A stretch of 64,000 nucleotides of DNA from Nitrosospira multiformis (GTDB lineage: Bacteria > Pseudomonadota > Gammaproteobacteria > Burkholderiales > Nitrosomonadaceae), in NCBI RefSeq assembly GCF_900111585.1, contig NZ_FOHI01000003.1, positions 357,492-421,491 on the forward strand, read 5' to 3'. Positions 27,709 through 36,315 of this stretch are shown here, one piece after another; position 1 is the stretch's first letter, and each line of letters starts with the position of its first letter. The notes beneath the pieces were generated by a model that was not told the DNA's origin, searched no databases, and worked only from the letters and a program-made list of their open reading frames with translations. A program made the position numbers and the translations under genes.

Positions 27709-28944
27709 ATGCAAAATCAGGAAAGACAGCCAGGAAAGACAACCAGGAAAAACAACCAGGAAAAAACAAGGGAAGGCAAAAAATTGAAGATCGCCGTAAT
27801 CGCGCAAGACTCGCAATATCCCAGCACGATCCAGAGATTTCTGGCCGAAGCCGACAAACCCTATCCGCTGATCAGCCTGATCGGCGGAGTGCAGCAGGTC
27901 GCCGCGGTGGCGGAGCAGGAACAGCCTGATTTGCTGATGCTGGAGGGGCAATACTTCAGCTCTGCGGAACTGGAGGCGCTCAATCGCGTTACCTCCCGTT
28001 TCCCGGATGTGGGGGTGGTGATGCTGTGCCCGGCCCAGCCTCCCGAGCTGCTCATCGAAGTCATGCGCGCCGGCATTCGCGAAGTACTGCCGACACCGCT
28101 GACCCGCCATGTGGTGATCGACGCGGTCGAGCGTTTCCAGCAAAGAATGACGCTGGCGCGAATGCCCATACATGAGTGCAAGGTGCTGGCGTTCATTCCC
28201 TGCAAAGGCGGCAGCGGAGCCACGTTTCTTGCGACCAACATCGCCTATGCTCTGGCCGCGCAGGAAAACAAGCGGGTCGCCTTGTTCGATTTCAACCTGC
28301 AGTTTGGCGATGCCTCGCTGTTCGTGCAGGATGGCGTGCCCACCACCTCGATTGCCGATGTGGCGCGCCAGATCCAGCGGCTGGACGGATCGTTCCTCAA
28401 CTCGAGCATGATCCAGGTATTGCCGAATTTCGGCATGCTGGCTGCCCCTGAAAGTCCCGAAAAGGCCGCCGAGATAAGACCGGAGCACATCAATCCGCTC
28501 TTCCAGGTCGCGATGAAACATTATGACTTCGTGATCCTGGATGTCGGGCGCGAACTGGATGCGATTTCGATCCAGGCCCTGGATCGCGCCGATCTGATTT
28601 TTCCGGTGTTGCAGCAGACCTTGCCCTCCATCCGGGATGCCAGGCGCATGTCGACCGCGTTTGCCGCATTGAATTATCCGGATGAAAAGATTCGGCTGAT
28701 CGTGAACCGCCACAAGAAAAATGCCGATATTACGCTCGAAGATATCGAAAGTACCTTGAATCTGAAGATATTCAAGGTAGTGCCGAACGATTATGCCGTC
28801 GTCACTGGTTCAGTCAATCAGGGGATTCCCGCGACCAAGCTCGCTCCCCGCAGTCCGGTGGCGAAGTCGCTGCAGGAGATTGCGCATGAACTCTGCCGCG
28901 GCGCCGGCCAGGAAAGCCTGCTCAGGAAATTGTTTGCATTCTAG
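27709..28944 (+). CDS. tadZ: TadZ/CpaE-like pilus localisation ATPase
   Basis: ParA/MinD-like ATPase that positions the Tad machine at the pole. The N-terminal domain is an atypical receiver ('KIAVIAQDSQYPSTIQRF', 'PDLLMLEGQ' where a true receiver would have the phospho-Asp). The C-terminal ATPase has the deviant Walker A 'CKGGSGATFLATNIA' and 'VALFDFNLQFGD'. ATG 27709 begins a Lys/Gln-rich 25-residue leader made from 13-bp tandem repeats. TTG 27784 has a strong GGGAAGG box 7 bases upstream and begins exactly at the receiver domain, so it may be the real start. Confidence 0.9.
   Translation: MQNQERQPGKTTRKNNQEKTREGKKLKIAVIAQDSQYPSTIQRFLAEADKPYPLISLIGGVQQVAAVAEQEQPDLLMLEGQYFSSAELEALNRVTSRFPDVGVVMLCPAQPPELLIEVMRAGIREVLPTPLTRHVVIDAVERFQQRMTLARMPIHECKVLAFIPCKGGSGATFLATNIAYALAAQENKRVALFDFNLQFGDASLFVQDGVPTTSIADVARQIQRLDGSFLNSSMIQVLPNFGMLAAPESPEKAAEIRPEHINPLFQVAMKHYDFVILDVGRELDAISIQALDRADLIFPVLQQTLPSIRDARRMSTAFAALNYPDEKIRLIVNRHKKNADITLEDIESTLNLKIFKVVPNDYAVVTGSVNQGIPATKLAPRSPVAKSLQEIAHELCRGAGQESLLRKLFAF
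27718..27770 (+). repeat. Four tandem 13/14-bp purine-rich repeats at the tadZ 5' end
   Basis: CAGGAAAGACAGC, CAGGAAAGACAAC, CAGGAAAAACAAC, CAGGAAAAAACAAG in direct succession. The unit is not a multiple of three, so a copy-number change would frameshift translation from ATG 27709 but not from TTG 27784. Confidence 0.9.
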
Positions 28945-28971
28945 ATAACCCGATTTTATGGACTGCCAGTC

Positions 28972-30330
28972 ATGTCGATACGAGAACGTCTCCAAAGCGT
29001 GAAAGAAACAGGGGCGATCGAGCAGAACCCAGTGCCCGTCACGGCCCTGCACCATATCCCGGCCTATGAGGAATTGAAGGCGCGCGTCCACCAGAAGCTG
29101 CTCGATCGGGTGGATCTGGCAGTCATGGAAAGTCTGCCGCCCGAACGCCTGCTGATGGAGATCAAGAGCCTAGTGGAGCGGCTGCTGGTCGAGGAATCCG
29201 TCCCGATCAACGAGGCGGAGCGCCAAGGCGTCATCCGCGACATCCAGAACGAAGTGCTCGGCCTAGGGCCGCTCGAGCCCTTGCTGGCGGACCCCACCAT
29301 TTCCGATATCCTGGTGAATACCCATCGGCAGGTATACGTTGAGCGTCGGGGACGCCTGGAACTGACCGATATCCACTTTGCCAACGAAAAGCACTTGAGA
29401 AAGATCATTGACAGGATCGTGTCGCGTGTCGGACGGCGCGTGGATGAGTCCAGCCCCATGGTGGATGCGCGCCTGCCCGACGGTTCACGCGTCAATGCCA
29501 TCATCCCGCCCCTGTCGATCGATGGCTCGATGCTTTCGATCCGGCGCTTTTCCGTGAAGCCGCTCAAGATGAATGATCTCATGGCGTACAAGTCGCTGAC
29601 GCCGGAAATGGGCGAGATCATCAGCGGACTGGTCAAGGGCAAGTGCAGCATCCTCATCTCCGGCGGCACCGGCAGCGGCAAGACGACGCTGCTCAATATC
29701 ATGTCCGGCTTCATTCCGTCCTCCGAACGGATCGTGACCATCGAGGACGCAGCCGAGTTGCAGTTGCAGCAGCCCCACGTGGTGCGACTGGAGACGCGTC
29801 CTCCCAACGTCGAGGGCAAGGGCGAAATCTCGCAACGGGCGCTGGTGAAGAACAGTCTGCGCATGCGTCCTGACCGGGTCATCATCGGGGAGGTGCGCGG
29901 CGCCGAGGCGCTGGACATGCTGCAGGCCATGAATACCGGTCACGAAGGTTCCATGGCCACGATCCATGCGAATACGCCGAGGGATGCCTTGGGCAGGGTC
30001 GAAAACATGGTGAACATGGCCGGGCTGAATCTGCCCATCAAGGCGGTCCGTCACCAGATCAGTTCGGCTATCTGGGTGGTGATCCAGGTTTTGCGCCTGA
30101 CCGATGGCAAACGCAAGGTGACGAGCATACAGGAGATCACCGGCATGGAGGGGGACATCATCACCATGCAGGAAATCTATACTTTCGAGCAGACGGACAT
30201 CGCGGTGGACGGAACAGTGCAGGGACATTTCCGCGCCACCGGCATCCGCCCCAAGTTTGCCGAGCGCCTCCGTGTATATGGGATACCGCTGCGCGAGGAG
30301 CTGTTCGATCCCTCTCGGCGGTATACGTAG
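28972..30330 (+). CDS. cpaF: Tad secretion ATPase TadA/CpaF
   Basis: Hexameric motor ATPase of the GspE/VirB11 superfamily that drives Flp pilus extension and retraction; 452 residues. Walker A is '[14 protein letters not shown]', the Asp box is '[17 protein letters not shown]', Walker B is '[20 protein letters not shown]' and the His box is '[15 protein letters not shown]'. The N-terminal region has '[18 protein letters not shown]', typical of CpaF. It follows tadZ by 27 bases and precedes tadB by 14. Confidence 0.97.
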   Translation: MSIRERLQSVKETGAIEQNPVPVTALHHIPAYEELKARVHQKLLDRVDLAVMESLPPERLLMEIKSLVERLLVEESVPINEAERQGVIRDIQNEVLGLGPLEPLLADPTISDILVNTHRQVYVERRGRLELTDIHFANEKHLRKIIDRIVSRVGRRVDESSPMVDARLPDGSRVNAIIPPLSIDGSMLSIRRFSVKPLKMNDLMAYKSLTPEMGEIISGLVKGKCSILISGGTGSGKTTLLNIMSGFIPSSERIVTIEDAAELQLQQPHVVRLETRPPNVEGKGEISQRALVKNSLRMRPDRVIIGEVRGAEALDMLQAMNTGHEGSMATIHANTPRDALGRVENMVNMAGLNLPIKAVRHQISSAIWVVIQVLRLTDGKRKVTSIQEITGMEGDIITMQEIYTFEQTDIAVDGTVQGHFRATGIRPKFAERLRVYGIPLREELFDPSRRYT

Positions 30331-30344
30331 CGGGAGGAGAGGGG

Positions 30345-31316
30345 ATGGACATTCTTTATTATCTGTTTCTCATATTCTGCTTCCTTGCGGTCGTGCTGCT
30401 GCTGGAAGGGGGCTACCTGGCCTGGCATGCGCACCGCGGGCCGGAAGCAAAGCGCATCCAGGAGCGGCTGCAGGCCGTTTCCGCGGGCTGGGGAGACGCC
30501 GAGACAGGGCTGATGAAGCAGCGGCTGCTGAGCAATTCGCCGGCGCTGGAACGGTTCCTGCTGCAGATTCCACGCATCCACAGTCTCGATCGGTTGTTGC
30601 AGCAATCCGGCATGTCCCTGATGGTGACCCATTTCCTGGGCTACACGGCTATGACGGGTCTCGGGGGAATGGCGAGCGCCGCATTGCTGGACCTGCCGTT
30701 TACGGTCACCCTGCTGTGCGGGGTGACGGGCAGCGCGCTGCCCCTGTTTTTCACGCTCAGCGCAAAACGCAAGCGCCTGGAGAAAATCGAGCGGCAGCTG
30801 CCGGAAGTGATCGATCTGATGGGGCGCGCGCTGAAGGCAGGCCATGCCTTTTCCGGCGCGCTGCAGATGGCCTCCACCGATGGACCCGAACCGGCTGCTG
30901 ACGAGTTCCGCCTGACGTTCGACGAGATCAATTTCGGCGTCTCGGTGCAAGACGCACTCATGAATCTCGCCACGCGCGTTCCCATCACAGACCTGCGCTA
31001 TTTTGTCATCGCCGTGCTGATCCAGCGCGAAAGCGGGGGCAACCTGGCGGAGTTGCTCGACAAGATCAGCGGATTGATCCGCGCGCGTCTTACATTATTG
31101 GGAAAAATCCGCGTGCTTTCGGCCGAAGGGCGATTGTCGGCCTGGATTCTTTCCTGCCTGCCGTTTGGCGCAGCTCTGATGATCAATCTCGTCAACCCCG
31201 GGTTTCTGAGTGTATTGTGGACCGACCCCGTGGGATTGATGATGGTGGGAACGGCGCTGGGAATGATGGTAACCGGTATCTTCGTCATGTCCCGCATCAT
31301 CAAGATTAGGGTATGA
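30345..31316 (+). CDS. tadB: Tad inner-membrane platform protein TadB
   Basis: GspF-like membrane platform protein of 323 residues. An N-terminal helix ('YYLFLIFCFLAVVLLLEGG') is followed by the T2SF domain ('QLPEVIDLMGRALKAGHAF', 'RESGGNLAELLDKISGLIR') and C-terminal helices. A strong GGAGGAGAGGGG purine run precedes the ATG. It forms the platform with TadC. Confidence 0.94.
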   Translation: MDILYYLFLIFCFLAVVLLLEGGYLAWHAHRGPEAKRIQERLQAVSAGWGDAETGLMKQRLLSNSPALERFLLQIPRIHSLDRLLQQSGMSLMVTHFLGYTAMTGLGGMASAALLDLPFTVTLLCGVTGSALPLFFTLSAKRKRLEKIERQLPEVIDLMGRALKAGHAFSGALQMASTDGPEPAADEFRLTFDEINFGVSVQDALMNLATRVPITDLRYFVIAVLIQRESGGNLAELLDKISGLIRARLTLLGKIRVLSAEGRLSAWILSCLPFGAALMINLVNPGFLSVLWTDPVGLMMVGTALGMMVTGIFVMSRIIKIRV

Positions 31317-31358
31317 AGCAGCTTTACTAACAATGCCAACAATGAGGATAGCCGAGAT

Positions 31359-32300
31359 ATGACACCTGTGCAGATCGCCTACCTGGCGGTGATTTTCATC
31401 ATCGTGGCGGGGGCTGCGTTCGGGGTGATGCGGGCGCTGGCACCGCGTCCCACCAAAACCCGGCTGGATCAGGTGGCCGCGGGAAATTCCACCTCCCAGC
31501 AGAAGTCCGGGGACGGCTGGGAACGGACCATGGTGAATCTGGCAGGTCCGCTGGCCAAGCTGGCCCTGCCGAGCGAGGGCTGGGAAGCCTCCGTGCTGCG
31601 CACACGCTTCATGCACGCGGGCTATCATGCGCGCTCGGTGCCGTTGGCATATTTCGCGGCCAAGACGGGGCTGGCGCTGGCGTTACCGGCGATTTTCCTG
31701 CTTTACGTGGGCATCGGCCGCCTGGAACTGGATGTCAATGCCGCCCTGTTCGCCCTGCTGAGTCTAGCCGCACTCGGCTATTATCTCCCCAACCTGGTGC
31801 TGGCGCGTCTGGTTTCGCAGCGCAAGCGGGAGTTGTTCGAGAGTTTTCCGGATGCCATCGATCTCATGACAGTGTGCGTCGAGGCCGGGCTGGGACTGGA
31901 CGCGGCAATGGTGCGGGTGGCGGAAGAAATGCGCCTGAGGAGCAAGGCGCTGGCAAGCGAGCTTCACCTGGTAAGCCTGGAGCTGCGTGCCGGCAGGACG
32001 CGGGAGCAGGCGTTGCGCAACCTTGCCATGCGCACCGGTGTTGAAGAAGTCGAAGCCCTGGTCTCCATGCTGGTCCAGGCGGATCGTTTCGGCACCAGCG
32101 TCGCCGCTTCCCTGCGCGTGCATTCCGAGACGCTGCGCACCACCCGCCGGCTGCGGGCGGAAGAAGCCGCGGCAAAAATCGCGCTCAAGCTGCTCTTTCC
32201 GCTGATTTTCTTTATCTTCCCGTCGCTCCTGCTGGTGCTGATGGGGCCGGCTTTCATCAATATCTATCGTGTGCTGCTTCCCACTCTCGGAAGCCAGTAA
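31359..32300 (+). CDS. tadC: Tad inner-membrane platform protein TadC
   Basis: Second GspF-like platform protein, 313 residues. Helices near both ends, T2SF core 'SFPDAIDLMTVCVEAGLGL', then 'QADRFGTSVAASLRVHSETLR' and the hydrophobic end 'LLFPLIFFIFPSLLLVLMGP'. Order tadA-tadB-tadC is canonical. Confidence 0.94.
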   Translation: MTPVQIAYLAVIFIIVAGAAFGVMRALAPRPTKTRLDQVAAGNSTSQQKSGDGWERTMVNLAGPLAKLALPSEGWEASVLRTRFMHAGYHARSVPLAYFAAKTGLALALPAIFLLYVGIGRLELDVNAALFALLSLAALGYYLPNLVLARLVSQRKRELFESFPDAIDLMTVCVEAGLGLDAAMVRVAEEMRLRSKALASELHLVSLELRAGRTREQALRNLAMRTGVEEVEALVSMLVQADRFGTSVAASLRVHSETLRTTRRLRAEEAAAKIALKLLFPLIFFIFPSLLLVLMGPAFINIYRVLLPTLGSQ

Positions 32301-32317
32301 CGAGCGGAGAACAGGTC

Positions 32318-33439
32318 ATGTTCAGAGTCAGGCAGATTGCATGGGCGATGGGCTGCGTATCGCTCCTGAGCGGGTGTACGTTGTATCCGTGGTATCAGAA
32401 CAAGGGTGGGCAGACTGTCGGCATCAAGCCGGTGATGGAAGTCAATCATGCGATTCGCAGTGCGGACGGGATGTATCAGCTTGGACGATATTACCAGGCC
32501 AGGGTCAACTATGCGGAAGCCATTGCAGCCTACGAGAAGGCGCTGGAGGCAGACCCGGGCCATGTCGAGGCGCACAACGGCCTGGGCGTCACTCATTGCC
32601 TTCAGGATCGGCATGAGCTGGCGCTGCAGTATTTCCGGAAAGCGATCGGGATGGCTCCCCTGGCGGCTCATCTGCACAATAATCTCGGTTATGCGCACCT
32701 GGTGCACGGGCAGGAAGCTGAAGCCGCATCCGCGTTCGAGCGGGCGTTGTTGCTTGAGCCTCAAAACCAGCGGGCACGCCGTAACCTCGCCGCCATTTAC
32801 ATAAAGGCGGGATTGCATGACAAGGTTGCCGCGCTGACCATGGCACGTTCTGAGTCCGCTGGAATCCCTGCAGGTACTTCCGCTGGTACTGCTTCTGCTG
32901 CCGTATCACCTCCCGCGGCAGTCGCAACGGGAGAGAAGCAGAAGCTGGCGTGCAGCACCGGGGCGCGACTGGTGCAGGTTACACCCGGTGTATTCGAGTT
33001 CCGGATGACCGAAACGGAGGTGGTGGCAGCCATACCCCCGGGTAAAATCATTGGCAGGACTGCTTTCCCGCAGGATTCCGGCAAGTTTTCCGGCCAGGAC
33101 ATCCGCATCGAGGTCTCGAACGGTAACGGCGTGCCTCGTATGGCCAGGCAGGTGTCCGATTTTCTGCAGCAGAATGGGTTTGCCAGGGCCCGGCTCACCG
33201 ACCGGCAACCGTATCAGCAGGTCCTGACGGAAATACACTACCGGCCGGGTCACTCCGGTGTGGCCGAGGAGATCAGCCGCCTGATGCCAGCGGGGGTTCC
33301 GATGGTGGAGAGCTATAACCTCCGCAGGGACATTCATGTGCGGGTGCTTCTGGGCAAGGATGCTGCGAGCCAAGTGGCTTACCTGGAGAGCTCGCGCAGA
33401 GTGCAGATCGCGCAAGGAACTGTGGAATCCGTCGAGTAA
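32318..33439 (+). CDS. tadD: TadD-like TPR lipoprotein with LytR C-terminal domain
   Basis: 373 residues. Lipobox 'SLLSGC' marks an outer-membrane lipoprotein. About three TPR motifs follow ('AIAAYEKALEADPGHVEAHN', 'ALQYFRKAIGMAPLAAHLHN', 'AASAFERALLLEPQNQRARR'). After an Ala/Pro/Thr linker, the last ~100 residues form a LytR_C/VanY-like alpha/beta domain ('IRIEVSNGNGVPRMARQVSD', 'GFARARLTDRQPY'). TadD proteins are needed for secretin assembly; the LytR_C domain may bind peptidoglycan (inference). Last gene of the Tad operon. Confidence 0.9.
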   Translation: MFRVRQIAWAMGCVSLLSGCTLYPWYQNKGGQTVGIKPVMEVNHAIRSADGMYQLGRYYQARVNYAEAIAAYEKALEADPGHVEAHNGLGVTHCLQDRHELALQYFRKAIGMAPLAAHLHNNLGYAHLVHGQEAEAASAFERALLLEPQNQRARRNLAAIYIKAGLHDKVAALTMARSESAGIPAGTSAGTASAAVSPPAAVATGEKQKLACSTGARLVQVTPGVFEFRMTETEVVAAIPPGKIIGRTAFPQDSGKFSGQDIRIEVSNGNGVPRMARQVSDFLQQNGFARARLTDRQPYQQVLTEIHYRPGHSGVAEEISRLMPAGVPMVESYNLRRDIHVRVLLGKDAASQVAYLESSRRVQIAQGTVESVE

Positions 33440-33558
33440 AGCGGATGAATCTACTGAGTCGGCGAGCGAACAGTACAAACGTTATGCCGGTGGAAGCCGG
33501 TATTCAGTGACGTTCAAGGCACGCCGTTATTGGTTTGGGCGGGATTCCGGTTTACTGG

Positions 33559-33579
33559 ATTCCGGGTCAGGCCCGGAAT
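33559..33579. terminator. GC-rich inverted repeat between convergent genes
   Basis: ATTCCGGG, 5-base loop, CCCGGAAT: a perfect 8-bp stem in the 290-base space between tadD and the facing AAA+ gene. No T-run follows on either side, so it may be a bidirectional stem or a REP-like element; a related ATTCCGG sits just left at 33544. Confidence 0.45.
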
Positions 33580-33730
33580 GCCGAGATTCATAGTATCTTC
33601 TGCTCGACAATGAAGCAGGCGAATCGGGAACGTAGCGCATCGCAGGAGGCTGAGCCGGGCGCAGATGCGGCGATTGCTCTTTGCGCCGGGGCCTCGCCAT
33701 GGAGGCGCTGCCACGGGCGCTTCCGCTTCG

Positions 33731-35167
33731 TTACATCTCCACGAAATAGCTGGCCGCGGCCAGGTCCACAGTCTCGGGTGTCAACTCCGGAAGCCGCCGC
33801 ATGAAGCGCGCGTGGTCCACGATATGCTCCACCAAGTCCCGCGGGTGGCTGCCTGTCAGCGGCCGCCCGGGCTTGCGGTAATGATTATCCAGCAGATATT
33901 CCGCGGCTTCCGCATCGTAAGCGATTCCCTGGCCCTCGCACACACGCCGCAGGATTTCCCTGAACTCGTCTTCGGTCTGGTACTGCACCTGTATCTTGTG
34001 GCGAATACGGCGCAGGAACGCCTCGTCGACCAGATCCGCCGGGCGCAGATTGGTACAGAAAACCGTGATCTGGTCGAAGGGAATCTCGAACTTCAGGCCG
34101 GTATGCAGCGTGGGGAAGTCGGTACCGCGTTCAAGGGGGATGATCCAGCGATTGAGCAGCTGGCGTGGTTCCACCTGCTGGCGGCCAAAGTCGTCAAGGA
34201 TGAATACGCCGTTTCCGGCTTTCATCTGGATCGGAGCTTCGTAGAATCTGCTGCTGGCGTCATAACGCAGGTCGAGCATGTCCAGGGTCAGCTCCCCCCC
34301 TACCATCACCACGGGACGCCGACACTTCTTCCAGCGCGGGTCATGCTTCACGCTCCGGCTCAGGTCAAGCCCGGGATCTTCCGAAGATTCATCTTCCACA
34401 CTGAAGTGAATCGAGGGATCGAACAGGCGGATCACTTGGCCGCTCACCTCTATTGCCTGCGGGATATAGATGTGCCCCGGCAGTGCGCGGCCCAGTATTT
34501 CGGTAATGCTCGTTTTTCCCGTTCCCGGCGGGCCATAGAAGAAGATGGAACGCCCTGAGCCAAATGCCGCGCCCAACTGGTTGAGCATTCTCTCGCCGAT
34601 GACCATGTGCTTGAGGGAGTGCCGTACCCATTTATCGTCCACTTCCACCTGACGGACGCATTGCCGTGCCACGGCGCGGCTGTAGTCCCGCAAGGGGACC
34701 GGTGCCGCGCCCACATAACGGCTGGTATCGAGGGCGGCTTCCGCTCTTTCCCGTCCGCGCTTGGTCAGCTCGAGAATATGTGAGGCCCGGCTGTAGCCGG
34801 TGGCCGAACGGATCGCGATCAATTGATCCGCCTTCATCAGTTCCGCCAGTTCATCGACGACACTGAACGGGAGAGAGAGCGTATCGGAGATCTGCTGCAA
34901 GGAGAATGTGCCGGCCTCAAGATAGGCGGCCTTGAGCAGCAGGTCGGTGAGAAAAGCTTCACTCAGCCCGGCGTCCGCCACTTTCAGCGGGACCTCCGGG
35001 ACAGGCTGGAAGAACTGGCGAAACTGCTCTGCCGTGAGAAAGCCAAGCGAGGCGAGACTATCTCCCAGGCGGCCATTGTCCTGCCTCTGGCGGGCAAGCG
35101 CCTGCGCCAGCTGGGCAGACGAGATCAGACCTTCGCGAACCAGCAGTTCACTGATTGGGTTTGCCAT
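33731..35167 (-). CDS. AAA+ ATPase with MshEN/GspE-N-like N-terminal domain
   Basis: Protein of 478 residues. The N-terminus ('ISELLVREGLISSAQLAQAL', 'RLGDSLASLGFLTAEQFRQF') resembles the MshEN/GspE N-terminal module, which in other proteins binds c-di-GMP or contacts secretion platforms. A winged-helix-like middle follows ('DTLSLPFSVVDELAELMK'). The AAA+ core has Walker A 'YGPPGTGKTSITEIL', Walker B 'GVFILDDFGRQ', sensor 1 'VFCTNLRPADL' and an Arg-finger-like 'AFLRRIRHKI'. It is not a GspE/PilB motor: the Asp and His boxes are absent. It faces the Tad operon tail to tail. A regulatory link to the pilus is inference. ATG 35167 is preferred; the frame runs 139 codons further but only antisense to the next gene. 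Confidence 0.82.
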   Translation of the reverse strand: MANPISELLVREGLISSAQLAQALARQRQDNGRLGDSLASLGFLTAEQFRQFFQPVPEVPLKVADAGLSEAFLTDLLLKAAYLEAGTFSLQQISDTLSLPFSVVDELAELMKADQLIAIRSATGYSRASHILELTKRGRERAEAALDTSRYVGAAPVPLRDYSRAVARQCVRQVEVDDKWVRHSLKHMVIGERMLNQLGAAFGSGRSIFFYGPPGTGKTSITEILGRALPGHIYIPQAIEVSGQVIRLFDPSIHFSVEDESSEDPGLDLSRSVKHDPRWKKCRRPVVMVGGELTLDMLDLRYDASSRFYEAPIQMKAGNGVFILDDFGRQQVEPRQLLNRWIIPLERGTDFPTLHTGLKFEIPFDQITVFCTNLRPADLVDEAFLRRIRHKIQVQYQTEDEFREILRRVCEGQGIAYDAEAAEYLLDNHYRKPGRPLTGSHPRDLVEHIVDHARFMRRLPELTPETVDLAAASYFVEM

Positions 35168-35195
35168 GTAGATAGAGCCTATAAAATCGTGGTAG

Positions 35196-35858
35196 CTAAA
35201 ACACGAACGGCACGAGCCGGTAAGGTACCCGGAGCATGTAAGTGCGGTAGACCGGGTCCAGCGCAAGATGTCTTTCCTCGCGCTGGATCCGCACCCAGAG
35301 AAATCCCATTGTCGCCGCAAAGATGAGCACATTTGCGAGCGTCGTATGCACCAGTACATAGCCGGCAAACACGAGGAAATAACAGGCATAGAGCGGATGG
35401 CGCACGATACCGTACATCCAGGCGGTCTTGATTTCACGTTTGGCCGCGACGAGCGCAAAACTACGATTGAGGGACAGCAGGCTGACGATCTGTAGCAGGA
35501 TGCCGAGGGCAATGATGCTGCTTGCCGCAGGAAACACGCCCCAGGTTGCAGGTCGGAGCAACAGTGGCGCGAAGGTACCGGCAATCGCGACCAGCCAGTC
35601 GGACGGCGCGACGGAAACCGTCTGGGGGGAACTGCGGAAGATAAAGAATCCCGTGGTCAGGGTTTCGGAAAGGATGACTAGCAACAGCGTCCATTCCCCT
35701 GTTTCCAGATACTTGTTGAAGTGCGCCCAGGCAAAGAATCCGAATAACGTTGCCAGCAGCATACCGCTGTAAACGTGGAACCGTTGGGAGTGCAATATTT
35801 TTGATAATGCGCTCCTGCCTGCGTTACCCCCTTGGCGAGCGTCGATTCGAGCTGACAT
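35196..35858 (-). CDS. Membrane methyltransferase-like protein (ICMT/PEMT family)
   Basis: 220 residues with five or so hydrophobic segments. The C-terminal signature 'YGIVRHPLYACYFLVFAGYV' followed by 'REERHL' is the SAM-binding pattern of isoprenylcysteine carboxyl methyltransferases and phospholipid methyltransferases. The substrate in bacteria of this type is unknown. It lies upstream of, and co-directional with, the AAA+ gene (28 bases apart), so both may be one transcript. Confidence 0.8.
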   Translation of the reverse strand: MSARIDARQGGNAGRSALSKILHSQRFHVYSGMLLATLFGFFAWAHFNKYLETGEWTLLLVILSETLTTGFFIFRSSPQTVSVAPSDWLVAIAGTFAPLLLRPATWGVFPAASSIIALGILLQIVSLLSLNRSFALVAAKREIKTAWMYGIVRHPLYACYFLVFAGYVLVHTTLANVLIFAATMGFLWVRIQREERHLALDPVYRTYMLRVPYRLVPFVF

Positions 35859-35875
35859 AGCAAATCCTTGTGTGT

Positions 35876-35911
35876 GATGAGTTGGATGTGTTCGATGTAT
35901 TCAGTGTATTC
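35876..35911. repeat. Four tandem 9-bp repeats
   Basis: GATGAGTTG, GATGTGTTC, GATGTATTC, AGTGTATTC in succession, just upstream of the ICMT-like gene (minus strand). No function assigned. Confidence 0.7.
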
Positions 35912-36169
35912 AAGGGGGGAGGAGCCATGGCAAAGACCGTATGTTCAGCCAGTAAGCGGCCCGGCAAACTGCATCTGGCAAACGGCAGACGGCGCAGGAC
36001 TATCACATTCCTCCTGAATATATGTTCCCATTCTAGGAATGTCCCCGGCGCCCTGTCTATCGTACTGAAGTACAGGAATTCACCGGCGAAGTGACGCTGA
36101 AAATCCCCGGAAGGTCGAGTAATCGCCTTGTCAAGCAGATGGAGTTCTTCTTTTATCTTGCTTATCCAC

Positions 36170-36198
36170 TTGATATTCCGGGTGACAGGCCCTATTAT
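36170..36198 (+). promoter_or_regulatory. Sigma-70-like promoter of groESL
   Basis: TTGATA (36170-36175), 17-base spacer, TATTAT (36193-36198): five of six matches at each element. The same stretch can be read as a sigma-32-like CTTGATA...CCCTATTA pair with a 14-base spacer. The -10 touches the first base of the CIRCE element. Confidence 0.7.
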
Positions 36199-36224
36199 TA
36201 GCACTCATTAGCGTTGAGTGCTAA
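36198..36224. promoter_or_regulatory. CIRCE operator (HrcA binding site)
   Basis: TTAGCACTC (36198-36206), 9-base spacer, GAGTGCTAA (36216-36224): an exact match to the CIRCE consensus. It sits at the transcription start region, so HrcA bound here would block groESL initiation until heat shock. The hrcA gene is not in this window. Confidence 0.97.
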
Positions 36225-36315
36225 TAATTTCGGTAAATGGCTCGGGAAGCCATATTCGGGGCAAGCTCGAAGGATTTCATTCGTTTTAATTTTTTAAAAC
36301 ACAGGAGAAGAAAAC

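Noticed and set aside
27541..28713. 390-codon open frame on the minus strand
   Set aside because: Antisense to tadZ and the second TadE-like gene; shadow frame.
33665..34558. 297-codon open frame on the plus strand
   Set aside because: Antisense to the AAA+ gene, which shows Walker A/B motifs on the other strand.
33731..35167. Type II/IV secretion motor ATPase (GspE/PilB) call for the AAA+ protein
   Set aside because: Only the N-terminal module resembles GspE; the Asp and His boxes of secretion ATPases are missing and the core is AAA+.
35168..35584. N-terminal extension of the AAA+ ORF
   Set aside because: Lies antisense to the ICMT-like gene, is Cys/Ser/Arg-rich without domain features, and the module at 35167 begins with a normal Met.
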